From the NCBI RefSeq assembly GCF_905147365.1, contig NC_056428.1, positions 40,157,001 to 40,221,000 on the forward strand: a stretch of DNA of 64,000 nt, in the 5' to 3' direction. Shown here one piece after another: positions 19,936-30,022 of the stretch. Below the pieces are notes generated by a model that made no database searches, had not been told where the DNA came from, and saw only the letters and a list, made by a program, of their open reading frames with translations. The position numbers and the translations under genes are program-made. Each line of letters starts with the position of its first letter. Positions within the stretch are counted from its first letter, which is position 1. The stretch is from Aricia agestis. Lineage: Eukaryota; Arthropoda; Insecta; Lepidoptera; Lycaenidae.

Positions 19936-20414
19936 TATTAGATTAGACATCGCCTTATATTTGCTTACTTCCCAACCATATTTTCTTGTAGCACTGTATT
20001 CGGGCACACTATCAGGTACCTACCTATATTATGTATAATGTATGTTGCTATTCCGGTGGTTGTGTTACGATCTACAAAACGATCCCATTGTCATCGCGAT
20101 CGTGTTGCCAGTGTTTCCGGAAATGTTATATGAATGAGGTTTTACTTACTAATGCACAAAATGACTGTATTGAGTAGGCATACATTACTTTCCAACTTAC
20201 GTTGGTTTTGGCCTAAACCGGATCTACCTACTCGTATCCTGAGGATCCGATTTCCGACCTTGATAACAATTAAGTATTTTTTAAGATAAGTATGATTATG
20301 TTATGATGATTATTATTATATCTGCTCACTACAAACATATTTTTTTTGGCGGATGCAAAGTTTTCGCAAAACGTGGCTTTTGATTGACGATATGGACGAA
20401 TATTTACGTTATAA
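19936..20414. other. Unassigned stretch
   Basis: AT-rich; no gene or clear repeat seen. Confidence 0.4.
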
Positions 20415-21413
20415 TCTACATATAATTCTGCAGAGTTTGTTTGTTTGAACGCGCTAATCTCAGGAACTACTGGTCCGATTTGAAAAATTATTTTACTGTT
20501 GGATAGCCCATTTATTGAGGAAGGCTATAGGCTACATTTTATCACGCTAGGACTAATAGGAGCGAAGAAATAGAGGAAAATGTGGAAAAAACGGGGGAAA
20601 TTGTATGAAAGGGCTTATTTGAACGCGCTAATCTCAGGAACTACTGGTCCGATTTGAAAAATTCTTTCAGTGTTAGATATCCCATTGATTGAGAAAGGCT
20701 ATAGGCTATATTTTATTACGCTAAAACTAATGGTAGCGAATAAATAGAGGAAAATGTGGAAAAAACGGGGAAAATTATATGAAAAGGCTTATTTGAACGC
20801 GCTAATCTCAGGGACTATTGGTCCGATTTAAAAAATTCTTTCAGTGTTAGATGGCCCATTTATCGAGAAAAGCTATAGGCTATATTTTATCTCGCTAAGA
20901 CTAATAGGAGCTAAGAAATAGAGGACAATGTGGAAAAAATGTGGGAAATTATATGAAAGGGCTTATTTGAACGCGCTAATCTCAGGAAACACTGGTCCGA
21001 TTTGAAAAATTCTTTCAGTGTTAGATAGCTCATTTATTGAGGAAGGCTATAGGCTACATTTTATCACGCTAAGACTAATAGGTGCAAAGAAATAGAGGAA
21101 AATGTGGAAAAAACGGAGGAAAATTATTTGAAATTGCTTATAATCTTAAGAACTACTGGAGCAATTTTTATGTTAATTGGCAAATATGAAGAATAGACCA
21201 CGTGAAGGAACAAAGGCTATTTTTTGCGGAAAAATGTACGGTTGCGTGAAATTCCTAAATTACGCAAGTAAAGCCGCGCGGAACATCTATACTTATATAA
21301 TAAAATCGTAGGAAAGTCAATTCTGTACATTGAATATTTTTGTACAATAAATAATACTTACTTGGGATGTGATCTACTATGCTAACGCGGACGAAGTCGC
21401 GGGCAACAGCTAG
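20415..21413 (+). mobile_element. Composite Helitron-like element, left arm of large inverted repeat
   Basis: Starts A|TCTACATAT at 20415 and ends CAACAGCTAG|T at 21413. Inside are four tandem units starting GAACGCGCTAATCTCAGG at 20447, 20621, 20795 and 20969, each exactly 174 bp apart, then a degraded fifth. At 21286 a second Helitron-like 5' end (TCTATACTTATATAATAAAA) begins right after the old 3' hairpin region GCCGCGCGGAACA. The element is therefore two elements fused end to end, closing with the hairpin CGCGGAC-GAA-GTCGCG before CTAG. Non-coding. Confidence 0.82.
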
Positions 21414-21530
21414 TAATCTAATATAGGTACTTACTTTACAATAAAATTCTCGTGTTACCTACTGTGTTTGCACACGAACTTCTCTAAAACGGCTCAACCG
21501 ATTTAACGAAATTTTTAATCTTATATAATA
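21414..21530. other. Spacer of the large inverted repeat
   Basis: 117 bp between two CTAG ends. Contains AACTTCTCTAAAACGGCTCA, a fragment of another repeat. Confidence 0.7.
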
Positions 21531-22325
21531 CTAGCTGTTGCCCGCGACTTCGTCCGCGTTAGCATAGTAGATCACATCCCAAGTATTATTTATAGTACAA
21601 AAATACTCAATATACAGAATTTACTTTCCTACGATTTGATTATAAGTATATAGATGTTCCGCGCGGCTTTGCTTGCGTAGTTTAGGAATTTCACGCAACC
21701 GTTCATTTTTCCGCAAAAAATTGCCTTTGTCCCTTCACGTGGTCTATTCTTCATGTTTGCCAAATAACATAAAAATTGCTCCAGTAGTTCTTAAGCAATT
21801 TCAAATAATTTCACTCCGTTTTTTCCACATTTTCCCTCTATTTCTTTGCTCTTATTAGTCTTAGCGTGATAAAATATAGCCTATAGCCTTCCTCGATAAA
21901 TGGGCTATACACTGAAAGAATTTTTCAAATCGGACCAGTAGTTCCTGAGATTAGCGCGTTCAAATAAGCCCTTTCATATAATTTCTCACGTTTTTTCCAC
22001 ATTTTCCTCTATTTCTTAGCTCCTATTAATCTTAGCGAGATAAAGTATAGCCAATAGCCTTTTTCAATCAATGGGCTATCTAACAGTAAAATATTTTTTC
22101 AAATCGGACCAGTAGTTCCTGAGATTAGCGCGTTCAAATAAGCCCTTTCATATAATTTCCCCCGTTTTTTCACATTTTCCTCAAAATATTTGTTACTATT
22201 AGTCTTAGCGTAATAAAATATAGCCTATAGCCTTTCTCAATCAATGGGGTATCTAACACTGAAATAATTTTTCAAATCGGACCATTAGTTCCTGAGATTA
22301 GCGCGTTCAAATAAGCCCTTTCATA
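21531..22325 (-). mobile_element. Composite Helitron-like element, right arm of large inverted repeat
   Basis: A reverse copy of the left arm: CTAG at 21531-21534, the same 128-bp second element, the same fusion point (AGATGTTCCGCGCGG), then three tandem units ending at 21961, 22135 and 22308 (174 and 173 bp). The fusion shared with the left arm shows that both descend from one composite. The copy stops at 22325 against another repeat. Similarity to the left arm looks high (above 90% by eye) but not perfect. Confidence 0.82.
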
Positions 22326-22330
22326 TAATT

Positions 22331-22520
22331 TCCACAGCCCAAACCACTGGACGGAACAGGCTGAAATTTGGCATGCAGTAGTTATGACGTAGGCATCCGC
22401 TAAGAAAGGATTTTGATAAATTCCAACCCCAAGGGGTTAAAAAGGGGATGAAAGTTTGTTTGTATATAATAATACTCCTTAACGCGAGCGAAACCGTGGG
22501 CAAAAGCTCGTACTTTATAT
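22331..22520 (+). mobile_element. Helitron-like family M, plus copy
   Basis: CAGCCCAAACCACTGGACGG, TTTGGCATGCAGTAG, CCAAGGGGTTAAAAAGGGG, ending CGCGAGCGAAACCGTGGGCA with AAAGCTCG in place of CTAG. It matches 23396-23600 in inverted orientation. Confidence 0.7.
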
Positions 22521-22945
22521 ATGGCAAAGAATCGTTTGCCGGCACAGCTAGTGTAAGTGATACTAGAAATAATTTATAAGGCAAAACAATGTCTGCCGGG
22601 TCGGCTAGTTTTATGTAAAATACTACGTCACTATGAATTAGCTTTAATTAAGGTTTTACGATTGTATTTGAAATTCAACGAATCGTGTAAAGGCGCCGTA
22701 CGATCACGCACTAATCACGCGTACGTTTTAAAACCAAATGAAAATTCATAGTGGAAATTATTATAAAACTGATAGATAAGTTTATGTATGTGAAAACTAT
22801 TTCCTATTATTAATTCTGACTGATAATAATATATATTATATTACATTTCCTATTATAAATTTTGATTAACCACTAATTATTTGTTATTGATTTACTTACA
22901 AACAAAATATTATATTAAGTAGGTACGATAGACTGGGGTTTTCGC
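22521..22945. other. Unassigned stretch
   Basis: AT-rich. Small pieces of ACAGCTAGT type suggest decayed Helitron-like ends. No gene. Confidence 0.4.
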
Positions 22946-23135
22946 TTTGTAAGGCGCAGCGCAGACGACAGATTATCTGTGACGCACTTTTTAGTCCGTG
23001 GAAATAGAACCTATGCAATTATATGCAGTAACGCACACGACGCACAGCGCAGATGTTTGCGTTACTGCATATAATTGCATAGGTTCTATTTCCACGGACT
23101 AAAAAGTCTGTCGTCTGCGCTGCGCCTTTGTATGG
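22946..23135. mobile_element. Foldback MITE (GCAGACGACAGA family)
   Basis: The left arm AAGGCGCAGCGCAGACGACA (from 22951) pairs with the right arm TGTCGTCTGCGCTGCGCCTT. Inner arms GTCCGTGGAAATAGAACC and ATGCAATTATATGCAGTAAC also pair. The right arm lacks about 13 bp present on the left. Nearly the whole element is stem. Confidence 0.8.
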
Positions 23136-23216
23136 TAGTAGTAGTAAATTAAATAAGGTTACTAAAATAAGGTTACTTTATAGGCTAAGCTATGCTATAA
23201 TATAGGTTATAAATAA

Positions 23217-23395
23217 CTAGATGACGCCGGCAAATCCGATGCGCCAAAATTCGTTTGTCGCGTAGGAACCGTACATTTTTCCGGGATATAAAATGTCCTA
23301 TGTCCTTTCCCGGGACCCAAAGTAGGTATCCCCATATAAAAAAAAACATGAAGATATAACAGACAGATAGACACATTTTCGCATTTATGATATTT
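23217..23395 (-). mobile_element. Helitron-like family E
   Basis: CTAG at 23217, then GACGCCGGCAAATCCGATGC, GTCCTATGTCCTTTCCCGGG and CACATTTTCGCATTTATGA. Minus orientation. Confidence 0.75.
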
Positions 23396-23600
23396 CTAGC
23401 TTTTGCCCGATGCTTCGCTCGCGTTAAGAAGTATTATTATAATTATACAATTTGTCATCCCTTATTTTATCCCCTTAGGGGTGGAATTTATCCAAATCCT
23501 TTCTTAGCGAATGCCTACAGCTGCCTACGTCATAACACCTACGTGCATGCCAAATTTCAGTCCGATCCGTCCAGTGGTTTGGGCTGTACGTTGATAGATC
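23396..23600 (-). mobile_element. Helitron-like family M, minus copy
   Basis: CTAG at 23396-23399 followed by CTTTTGCCCGATGCTTCGCT, then CCCCTTAGGGGTGGAATTTA, and CCAGTGGTTTGGGCTG at the far end. Directly joined to the family E copy. Confidence 0.75.
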
Positions 23601-23645
23601 ACTAACAGCCGTACTCAGAGTGGAACATTACTTACTTAATTGCAA

Positions 23646-23820
23646 CTAGCTATTTGACCGAGCTTCGCTCGGTATTCGATGAAACACAAATAAAATGACA
23701 TTTTCTAAAAATGATTCCCAGCTAGATCAATTTATCGCCCCCGAAACCCCCTATATACTAAATTTCATGAAAATCGTTGGAGCCGATTCCGAGATTCCAA
23801 TTATATATAAATATATCCAA
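23646..23820 (-). mobile_element. Helitron-like family J
   Basis: CTAG at 23646-23649, then the perfect hairpin ACCGAG-CTTCG-CTCGGT at 23657-23673, followed by ACAAATAAAATGACATTTTC and TTTATCGCCCCCGAAACC. The hairpin to CTAG distance fits a Helitron 3' end. Confidence 0.72.
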
Positions 23821-23937
23821 TAATTGCTCGTTTAAAGATATTTGCAATTAATTCAAAATTTTGACATAGGTACATTATCTGTCAAACTCTTCATTAAATT
23901 GAAGGTTAATCATAATTAAATGTCTCTGAGTACGGCA

Positions 23938-23966
23938 GTATGTCAGTCAGTCAGTCAGTCAGTCAC
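23938..23966. repeat. (GTCA)n microsatellite
   Basis: Six or seven units of GTCA/AGTC. Confidence 0.9.
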
Positions 23967-23995
23967 CTTTGAGTTAAATATTATACTAGATGTCC

Positions 23996-24100
23996 CGCGC
24001 GGCTTCGCCCGCGTAAATAAGGAATTTTACAGAAACCGTACATTTTCCCATAAAAAATAGCTTATGTCCCTACTCCCTTCACTTGGTCTACTCTATATCT
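23996..24100 (-). mobile_element. Helitron-like family D, 3' end fragment
   Basis: CTAG at 23996-23999, then ATGTCCCGCGCGGCTTCGCC with the family hairpin and CTTATGTCCCTACTCCCTTC. It is followed by a CTACT microsatellite (24100-24135). Confidence 0.7.
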
Positions 24101-24526
24101 CTCTACTCTCTCTACTACTCTCTCTACTCTACTCTATATAGGTAAGTATAGATTTTTTAATTATCGCTTGAAAACTCGGGTCTCGATCTAAAACACCAAG
24201 ATGAAGAGTACCAATAACAGGGTCATTATAGGCTCATAAGTCATAACCATGGGACGATGCATGGTATAATATGGTAGTGATGATGATGATGATGATGAAT
24301 GTAATTTGCATAGTAGCATATGCTTTCCGTTCTTAAAACAACGTCGAAACTCCCAAACTTGTATCTATAAAGAATCAGGAGTTTTCTCAGCACCTTCCGA
24401 ACCACGGTATACCAGGTATACCTCGGAGCAAAATCTTACTTGTTGGTAGCATATGCTTAGAATACTTTTCACGAAACCGAAGTCACCAAATGTTTCCCTA
24501 TAAGTTTTGAGGCGTTCCCTCGATTA
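24101..24526. repeat. Simple repeats and an unclassified repeat block
   Basis: A (CTACT)n-like tract to 24135, a (GAT)n tract at 24272-24298, and a block with CACGGTATACCAGGTATACC (24400-24425) that I associate with lepidopteran intergenic repeats. No gene. Confidence 0.5.
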
Positions 24527-24659
24527 CTTTCCCTCTTAAAAGGCTGGCAACGCACCTGCAGCTCTTCTGATGTTGCGAGTGTCCATGGGCGGCGGTAGTT
24601 GCTTACCATCAGGTGACCCGTTTGCTCGTTTGCCCCCTAATTTAATAAAAAAAAAAAAA
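24527..24659 (+). mobile_element. CCGGCAACGCAC retroposon tail, copy 2
   Basis: AAAAGGCTGGCAACGCACC, TGTCCATGGGCGGCGG, CATCAGGTGACCCG, then TTTAATAAAAAAAAAAAA. Plus orientation with a clear poly(A) tail. Confidence 0.8.
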
Positions 24660-24667
24660 CTTATGGA

Positions 24668-24833
24668 TCCTTCATCAAATCACCACTTTTGTGAATAAAA
24701 TACCAAATTGGGATGATACCCTATATACCAAAAGAAAAATTTGAAAATCGGTTAACAAACGGCGGAGTAATCGTTGAACATAAGAAAACGAACATAACAC
24801 CTCCCCCATTTTGAAAGTCGGTTAAAATTGTAG
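24668..24833 (-). repeat. GGAGGAGGTT/GTCGGTT repeat
   Basis: Ends CACCTCCCCCATTTTGAAAG and TCGGTTAAAAT. The AATCGGTTAACAAACGGCGG part is also seen at 59485-59588. Tails of the same family occur at 8535, 25335, 32875 and 47250. Confidence 0.65.
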
Positions 24834-24835
24834 CC

Positions 24836-25005
24836 TATGTGTGTCTGATGTATAAGCTATATTATTGTAAAGTTTTATTAAAATCCGTTCAGTAGTTTTT
24901 GCGTGAAAGAGTAACAAACATCCATACATCCACACATCCATACATCCATACATCTATACATCCAAACAAACTTTTGCCTTTATAATATTAGTAGGATTTA
25001 GATTA
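24836..25005. repeat. Repeat with (CATACATC)n tract
   Basis: GTTCAGTAGTTTTTGCGTGA, then five or six ACATCCAT-like units and TTTTGCCTTTATAATATTAG, a typical Helitron-like 5' region on the minus strand. Confidence 0.6.
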
Positions 25006-25334
25006 GTATTTAGTAGGTATGGATATAAAATACCCATAATATTCTTCGCTTATGAACCGTAATTTAAGTACTTATGTATAACCGTAGTTAAACTTACTCA
25101 TTACCCAACTCTACCTACATACCTTACTGGTAATACTGTTTTAAATAATTTTAGTGTTGCCGTTGGAACTGTATGAATATTTATGATTAACATCGTACCT
25201 GAATTTGGATAATAACGGAATTTTCTAGAAAATATTACAGCTCACAATTACCACAAGTATTTGTTTAAAATTATTGTTAATAATATAATATAGTAAAACC
25301 TACGAATAACAAAAACTAAGTAAAACACACATGA

Positions 25335-25380
25335 TAAAGCCGAACGTATAACCTTCCCCTTTTTGGAAATCGGTTGAATA
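25335..25380 (-). repeat. GTCGGTT repeat tail
   Basis: GCCGAACGTATAACCTTCCC then CTTTTTGGAAATCGGTTG, a short tail of the GGAGGAGG family. Confidence 0.55.
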
Positions 25381-25414
25381 GATGAAGCCCTCAACTCCGT
25401 TGTGACTTGTGCCA

Positions 25415-25591
25415 TTAGCTTATCTTGCGGGAACTGTACATTTTACGAAGAAAAACTATCCTATGGCGTGATCGAAGCCTATGGCCTTTCTCGTCACCAT
25501 CCCATTTCATTTCTATCGTTTGAGCCGTTTTTAAGCCTGAAGAAGTAACAGACAGACAGAACCACTTTCGCATTTATAATATTAGTAAGGA
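25415..25591 (-). mobile_element. Helitron-like family E fragment
   Basis: GGGAACTGTACATTTTACG, AAGAAGTAACAGACAGACAG and TTTCGCATTTATAATATTAG. The 5' end is at about 25591; the CTAG end is lost. Confidence 0.65.
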
Positions 25592-25606
25592 TATACAAGT
25601 ATTATA

Positions 25607-25653
25607 CAGTGTGTTAGTAAGGATATACAATTATTATACACTAACACACTGTA
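25607..25653. repeat. Hairpin over a duplicated segment
   Basis: ACAGTGTGTTAGT and ACTAACACACTGT pair around about 20 bases. The segment AGTAAGGATATACAA occurs both just before and inside it, so a local duplication and an inversion coincide. Confidence 0.65.
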
Positions 25654-26829
25654 CTAGAGCATAAAGTTCCTGAAGCACTCCGTCACTCGTTTGTAACATG
25701 AATGGCTTGGAGAGCTTGAGTTTGAAAGTGTGTTTGTTAGTTTACCAAGTGTTTTTCGTTTGGCACCCTCTAAAAGAGACTATAGTCGAAATAATTTAAG
25801 GTGGCAACAGCAGTCATTGTCCTTTCTAGTCTAGGAGCTATGTGAAAAATGCGTGCACAGTATTCTTTTAACTTAAGAATAAAATTGAACTCTTTTAAAG
25901 ACACAAAAATAATAGCTGTCTATGTCCTGCTAAACTCTACTATCTACTGTCATGTATGGTTATATCTTCTCTAATATGGGTCTATTAGATTGCTTGTTTA
26001 AAACTAAGAGGTGTCAAGTGAACATAATATTATTTTCTTTGAACTCTACTAGCTTTAATTTACTCTCTTTACAAGTTATAAACTTTAACCTAAGTTTAAT
26101 TAGTAGTAGTTCCTTTCTGCGCGTTACACGAGCGTACACGAGCGTTACGCGATGAAAACCTGTAAATATTATGAGCACAATTATTATAACTTTATTAGTA
26201 ACACTATGTCAGTAAGCTTTATAAGTAAGCTATGAAGTTCGATAATAAATAGAAATATATTATCAAATGAAATTAATAACACTGTTTCGGTAAGATACCA
26301 TTGATTCAAAACCCATAAAATACCTTTATTAATTATTGGCTTACTTGAACCAGCACCTAATAAATTTTATCTCCCTCATTTTCCATATCTATGAAAGAGA
26401 AAGCACGATATTTTGACGGCTGTAGTAATAAGCCTGTTTGGCGCTCCTGGGCCTGGCGTAAATTGTTTAGTTGCGTGACAATTATTTTATAACGACGGGG
26501 AAATCCAGAGTTGTTGAGTCGACGCGATTAGCAATTAGTAAAATTCCAAACTATTATTACGTAGCATATTGTTACAAGACAATGGACCAGTGGTTCTCAA
26601 ACTTTTTTGGTGACGGAATCCTAATTTTGATTGCAAAAACACATTGCTGTAATATAACCTATTAATGACAAATGCTCCCCTAAACGTGATTTCCTACATT
26701 TGATGACCAGATCAAGATCAAAAGCTTATGCATAATATTTTTATTTGATAGTTTAATTGCAATTACAGTGTCGATCATGTTTATCCAGCAGGCATCATAG
26801 CATTCATAGCCCAATAAGAAGGGCGTAAT
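25654..26829. other. AT-rich intergenic stretch
   Basis: No gene seen. 26589-26660 begins like a hAT-type end (CAGTGGTTCTCAAACTTTTT) but no partner end was found. A short direct repeat CACGAGCGTACACGAGCGTT lies near 26127. Confidence 0.4.
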
Positions 26830-26965
26830 AAATAAAATAAATAAAAAACTCTTTATTCAAACCATTAATGAAACAAATCAGATACAAAGAGGGAAAAAAA
26901 CAGTTTGTAATGGCGGCCTTACTGCTGGAAGCAGTTTCTTCTAGGCAACCGTAAACCTTATTATT
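26830..26965 (-). repeat. Dispersed repeat, TTTATTC/GGCGGCCTTACTGC type
   Basis: AACTCTTTATTCAAACC, GATACAAAGAGGG, TGTAATGGCGGCCTTACTGC and GCAGTTTCTTCTAGGCAACC. Looks like the 3' end of a non-LTR element read in reverse. One copy only here. Confidence 0.5.
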
Positions 26966-27039
26966 TAACAAAACAAATACTTAACTGAAAATATTAATTA
27001 AAAACATAGATATAGTCTCTACATTTAAAGCTATAAATA

Positions 27040-27306
27040 CAGGGTGTAACAAAACTCAGTGATAATACTTTAAGGTGTGAATGTGTTCCTTATATAGAGT
27101 TCACTGTGAAAGTAGCAGCGCTGAAAGATTTTTTTTTGTAATTTGTATGGGCAAGCGTCATGAATTCTTGAAAAAAAGTTGCTCTTTCAGCGCTACTATT
27201 TTCGCAGCGAACTGATCTCTAGGATGCGTATACCCAATGGCCAATACCCATACCGCATACTTATCCTTAAATATTATCATTTATCAGTTAGTTTTGTTAC
27301 ACACTG
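27040..27306. mobile_element. MITE with CAGGGTGTAACAAAACT ends, TA duplication
   Basis: Ends CAGGGTGTAACAAAACT and AGTTTTGTTACACACTG, flanked by TA at 27038-27039 and 27307-27308. An inner inverted pair AGCGCTGAAAGA / TCTTTCAGCGCT is also present. 267 bp. A Tc1/mariner-like non-autonomous element is the simplest reading. Confidence 0.8.
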
Positions 27307-27311
27307 TATAA

Positions 27312-27448
27312 GAGCCTGTTTCACCACTTCCAGATAAGTGACGAATAGGCTATCCACCAATTAACTTGAACGATCAAGTATGGAGAATCGTCAAAAAAGT
27401 TGTGAATAGCATCTTCGGCACTTTATCAGAAAGTGGTGAAACATGCTC
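27312..27448. mobile_element. MITE (CCTGTTTCACCAC family) copy 1, TAA duplication
   Basis: Ends GAGCCTGTTTCACCAC and GTGGTGAAACATGCTC, flanked by TAA at 27309-27311 and 27449-27451. It starts five bases after the previous MITE. TAA duplication and short GC-starting ends fit PIF/Harbinger-type MITEs. Confidence 0.75.
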
Positions 27449-27710
27449 TAAATGTTTTAAAATACAAGGAGTCGCATTTAAATCGATTCTACGGATTTAA
27501 AATTCTATCAGTTAGCAGATTTCATTGCAAGTCATGAACAAGCTTATAATTATGATATAGGCATAGAAAATGTTTTATTTAACTCTAGAAACTTGGCTGA
27601 CTCGTTACATACATTTTAATACATTTCATATTATGAATTGCGTAACTTGTTTCATTTTCTTACATCTTACTGTAAACGAAACTCTACAGAGTTTAGCATT
27701 ACCACATTAC

Positions 27711-27985
27711 AGTGGAGGAGTCTCGTCTTCCAGTGCCGGACATTTTTTGACAGTTGCTTCCCACTGCTAGACACCTCAAAGTCTAATAAGTACTTTAAGG
27801 GCCTATTTCACCGCTTTCTGATAAGGCTATCCTCCACTTAATTTGACAGTATGGAGTATGGAAAATCTGTCAAATAACCCTATCGGGCACCTTATCAGGA
27901 AGCGGTGAAACAGGCCATAAGAAAGTTTAAGGGTGTCTGGCAGCTGTCAAAAATGTCCGGCACTGGAAGACGAGATTCCTCCACT
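27711..27985. mobile_element. Foldback MITE interrupted by another MITE
   Basis: Left arm AGTGGAGGAGTCTCGTCTTC and on through CAGTGCCGGACATTTTTTG; right arm is the complement, ending CCTCCACT. A TAC stands on each side (27708-27710, 27986-27988). The centre is taken by the element at 27799-27917, which splits it. Confidence 0.75.
27799..27917. mobile_element. MITE (CCTGTTTCACCAC family) copy 2, nested
   Basis: Ends GGGCCTATTTCACCGC and GCGGTGAAACAGGCCA, with TAA at 27796-27798 and 27918-27920. It lies inside the foldback 27711-27985 and so is younger than it. Confidence 0.8.
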
Positions 27986-29344
27986 TACCGCGAAGAATGT
28001 AAGCTATGAAATTGAGCTGTACTCTTTCTGGAAGGTTAGGTACACCTTCAGAACTGGATACCTCCTAAAGTAACCGCGACCGACCGTTCTTACCTCTGTA
28101 AAGGCCACAAAAAGGTAAACTTTCAGGTTTCAACGAAAAGCAGAAAGGACTGGCCATCGCAGGCTCTTACTCTATAACAATTTTAAATGAGACTTACGGC
28201 CGATCAGAGATTTATTTTAATGATGAATCTCCAATTTAAAGTGTTTGACCGATAATGTTCGGGGCTTATGTCAAAAATCTACATATTTTAGTTACAGTTA
28301 AGTAATTAATATTCGTCTTTAATTACAGTTAAGTAATTAAATTCGTCTGCGGCACAGTAAAGAAAATAATATACTTAATACAATGCATATTTTTAGTAAA
28401 GTTCGAATTTTCATTACGTTTCCATCACAAAGATCATGAAAGAACTGAAACCGAGTTTAGTTGTGTATAACGTTGACTGGAAGAAGGTTAACGTTTGAAG
28501 TTATTCTTATCGCAACGAAGGCTTCGGTCAAAATATTTGCTGATTACAGTAGGCTAGCACACCACATTTTACTGAGCCTTCATTATTCTAGGAACGTTGT
28601 AGACTACGCAAAATATTAGGTTTCATTAAATAGTCACCCTATTTCATGAAACCTACTATTATATTTTGCTTATTAGTAGTAGTAGTAATATTCTAACAAA
28701 ATTATTAACACATCATGCATTTAAAATGTAATCAGTGGTTTAGGCGCAACGGTAGTACGAAAACAAAATGGCATCCTTTTCCCCAAAAATGCGTTAAAAT
28801 CACTGGAAAAAATGGCTTCCTTTTGCTGTAGTCGAATAATAGTCACTGGGCTAAAATTTAGTTAACTGTGAAGGAATATGACGTCATACCTACCTACGAC
28901 TCTTTTTTGCAAACAAAACAACGAACATGCAACCCTACACTAGGGATGTCACTCGGCTTCCATGTACGACTAACGGCGGATATCAGCTGAAACGAATCAA
29001 TTTTCAGCCGTGAGAAATAATTTTATCTGACGTTTGACTAATAAGGTGAAACTTGCGGCTAAAACCAAGTTTTCAGTAGCATTCCTAAGTATGATCACAG
29101 AAATTCTCAATGCAGTTTTAGTTAAGTGAATTTTTAAACAATGATTATATTGCTGGGCACTTGTAGTGCCTTTTATAAAAATGCCTATTATTAATTATGC
29201 AAAAGTTTGGGTAAATAGTATGGTATTAAATAAATTATTTTTCAGCAAAGTTAATCTCTACATATTTTTTGCCTATTTCTTTAAACCCTACCTAATACTC
29301 TACAACTTCAAAAACAAAACGTCTTGCGCGATTAAAGTAATAAA
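27986..29344. other. Unassigned stretch
   Basis: A tandem duplication of ACAGTTAAGTAATTAA lies at 28291-28345, and an imperfect hairpin (TTAGGTTTCAT / ATGAAACCTA) at 28613-28663. No gene is convincing. Confidence 0.4.
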
Positions 29345-29677
29345 GGCTAGCCCCAGGTATTAAAGAAAGGTGTGGCTACAATGGGTGGTGTGGTGACCCT
29401 AGCTTCCTGCGGCGCCGTCTGCCGCTCGGTCGCGGGCCGCGGCCAGCGGCGCTCATTGCCGACTCACCCGCAGCACTGGCAACACGTGCGCGCGCTGCCG
29501 CGAACTTACTACGATAACAGTGCCAATCCAACTTTTGTAATCAAGACGGATACCAAAAAATATATTCTATTCCTTCGGAAAATCAACCATCTCCTCTAGC
29601 TTCGGGACGCGGCGAAAATGTCGAAAAAACATCTGCACAACCAAGCTGCTATACCGCTGGCGCCAGCGGTGTTTAAG
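29345..29677 (+). other. GC-rich island ending in a good splice donor (possible first exon)
   Basis: Bases 29390-29510 are very rich in CG (GCGGCGCCGTCTGCCGC, CGGGCCGCGGCCAGCGGCGC), unlike the surroundings. At 29677 the sequence TTTAAG|GTAAGT is an excellent donor. An ATG at 29618 with a fair context (GCGAAAATGTC) opens a frame, MSKKHLHNQAAIPLAPAVFK, that runs straight into the donor without a stop. Another frame (29518-29676) is open for about 52 codons but stops at the donor. I recognise neither. This may be the 5' exon of a gene whose other exons are not visible. Confidence 0.35.
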
Positions 29678-29982
29678 GTAAGTTTAGTTTTTTCCTAATT
29701 TATTCCGAATTTCCTATTGCAGCTTTGCGCTACTTTCCTGTTTCACGTTTTGACCGCTAGGTTTTCCTCAATTGGCTAGGCAAGTTCCTATGATAGTTTT
29801 AGGTAGAGTTTCCTGCTGTGCGATTGTAATTATTTATGAATTAGCTGAGCCTAACCGTGTTCCTAGTGTATTCTCCTTTTACCGTGGATTAGCTAGTGAA
29901 ATAAAAGAATCTGCCTATTTATGTATGTGTATGTATGATTAAACTCAATTAAATAAAATTTAAATACATACACTAATACATC

Positions 29983-30022
29983 ATAGGATGTATTGGTATA
30001 TTTATATACCAATACATCCTAT
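29983..30022. repeat. Perfect 40-bp hairpin
   Basis: ATAGGATGTATTGGTATA, loop TTTA, then its exact complement. 18-bp arms. Confidence 0.9.

Noticed and set aside
23938..23966. Telomere-type repeat
   Set aside because: The unit is GTCA, not the insect TTAGG, and the tract is only about 29 bp.
24920..24965. CRISPR-like array
   Set aside because: The regular ACATCCAT units are a microsatellite without distinct spacers, in a eukaryotic genome.
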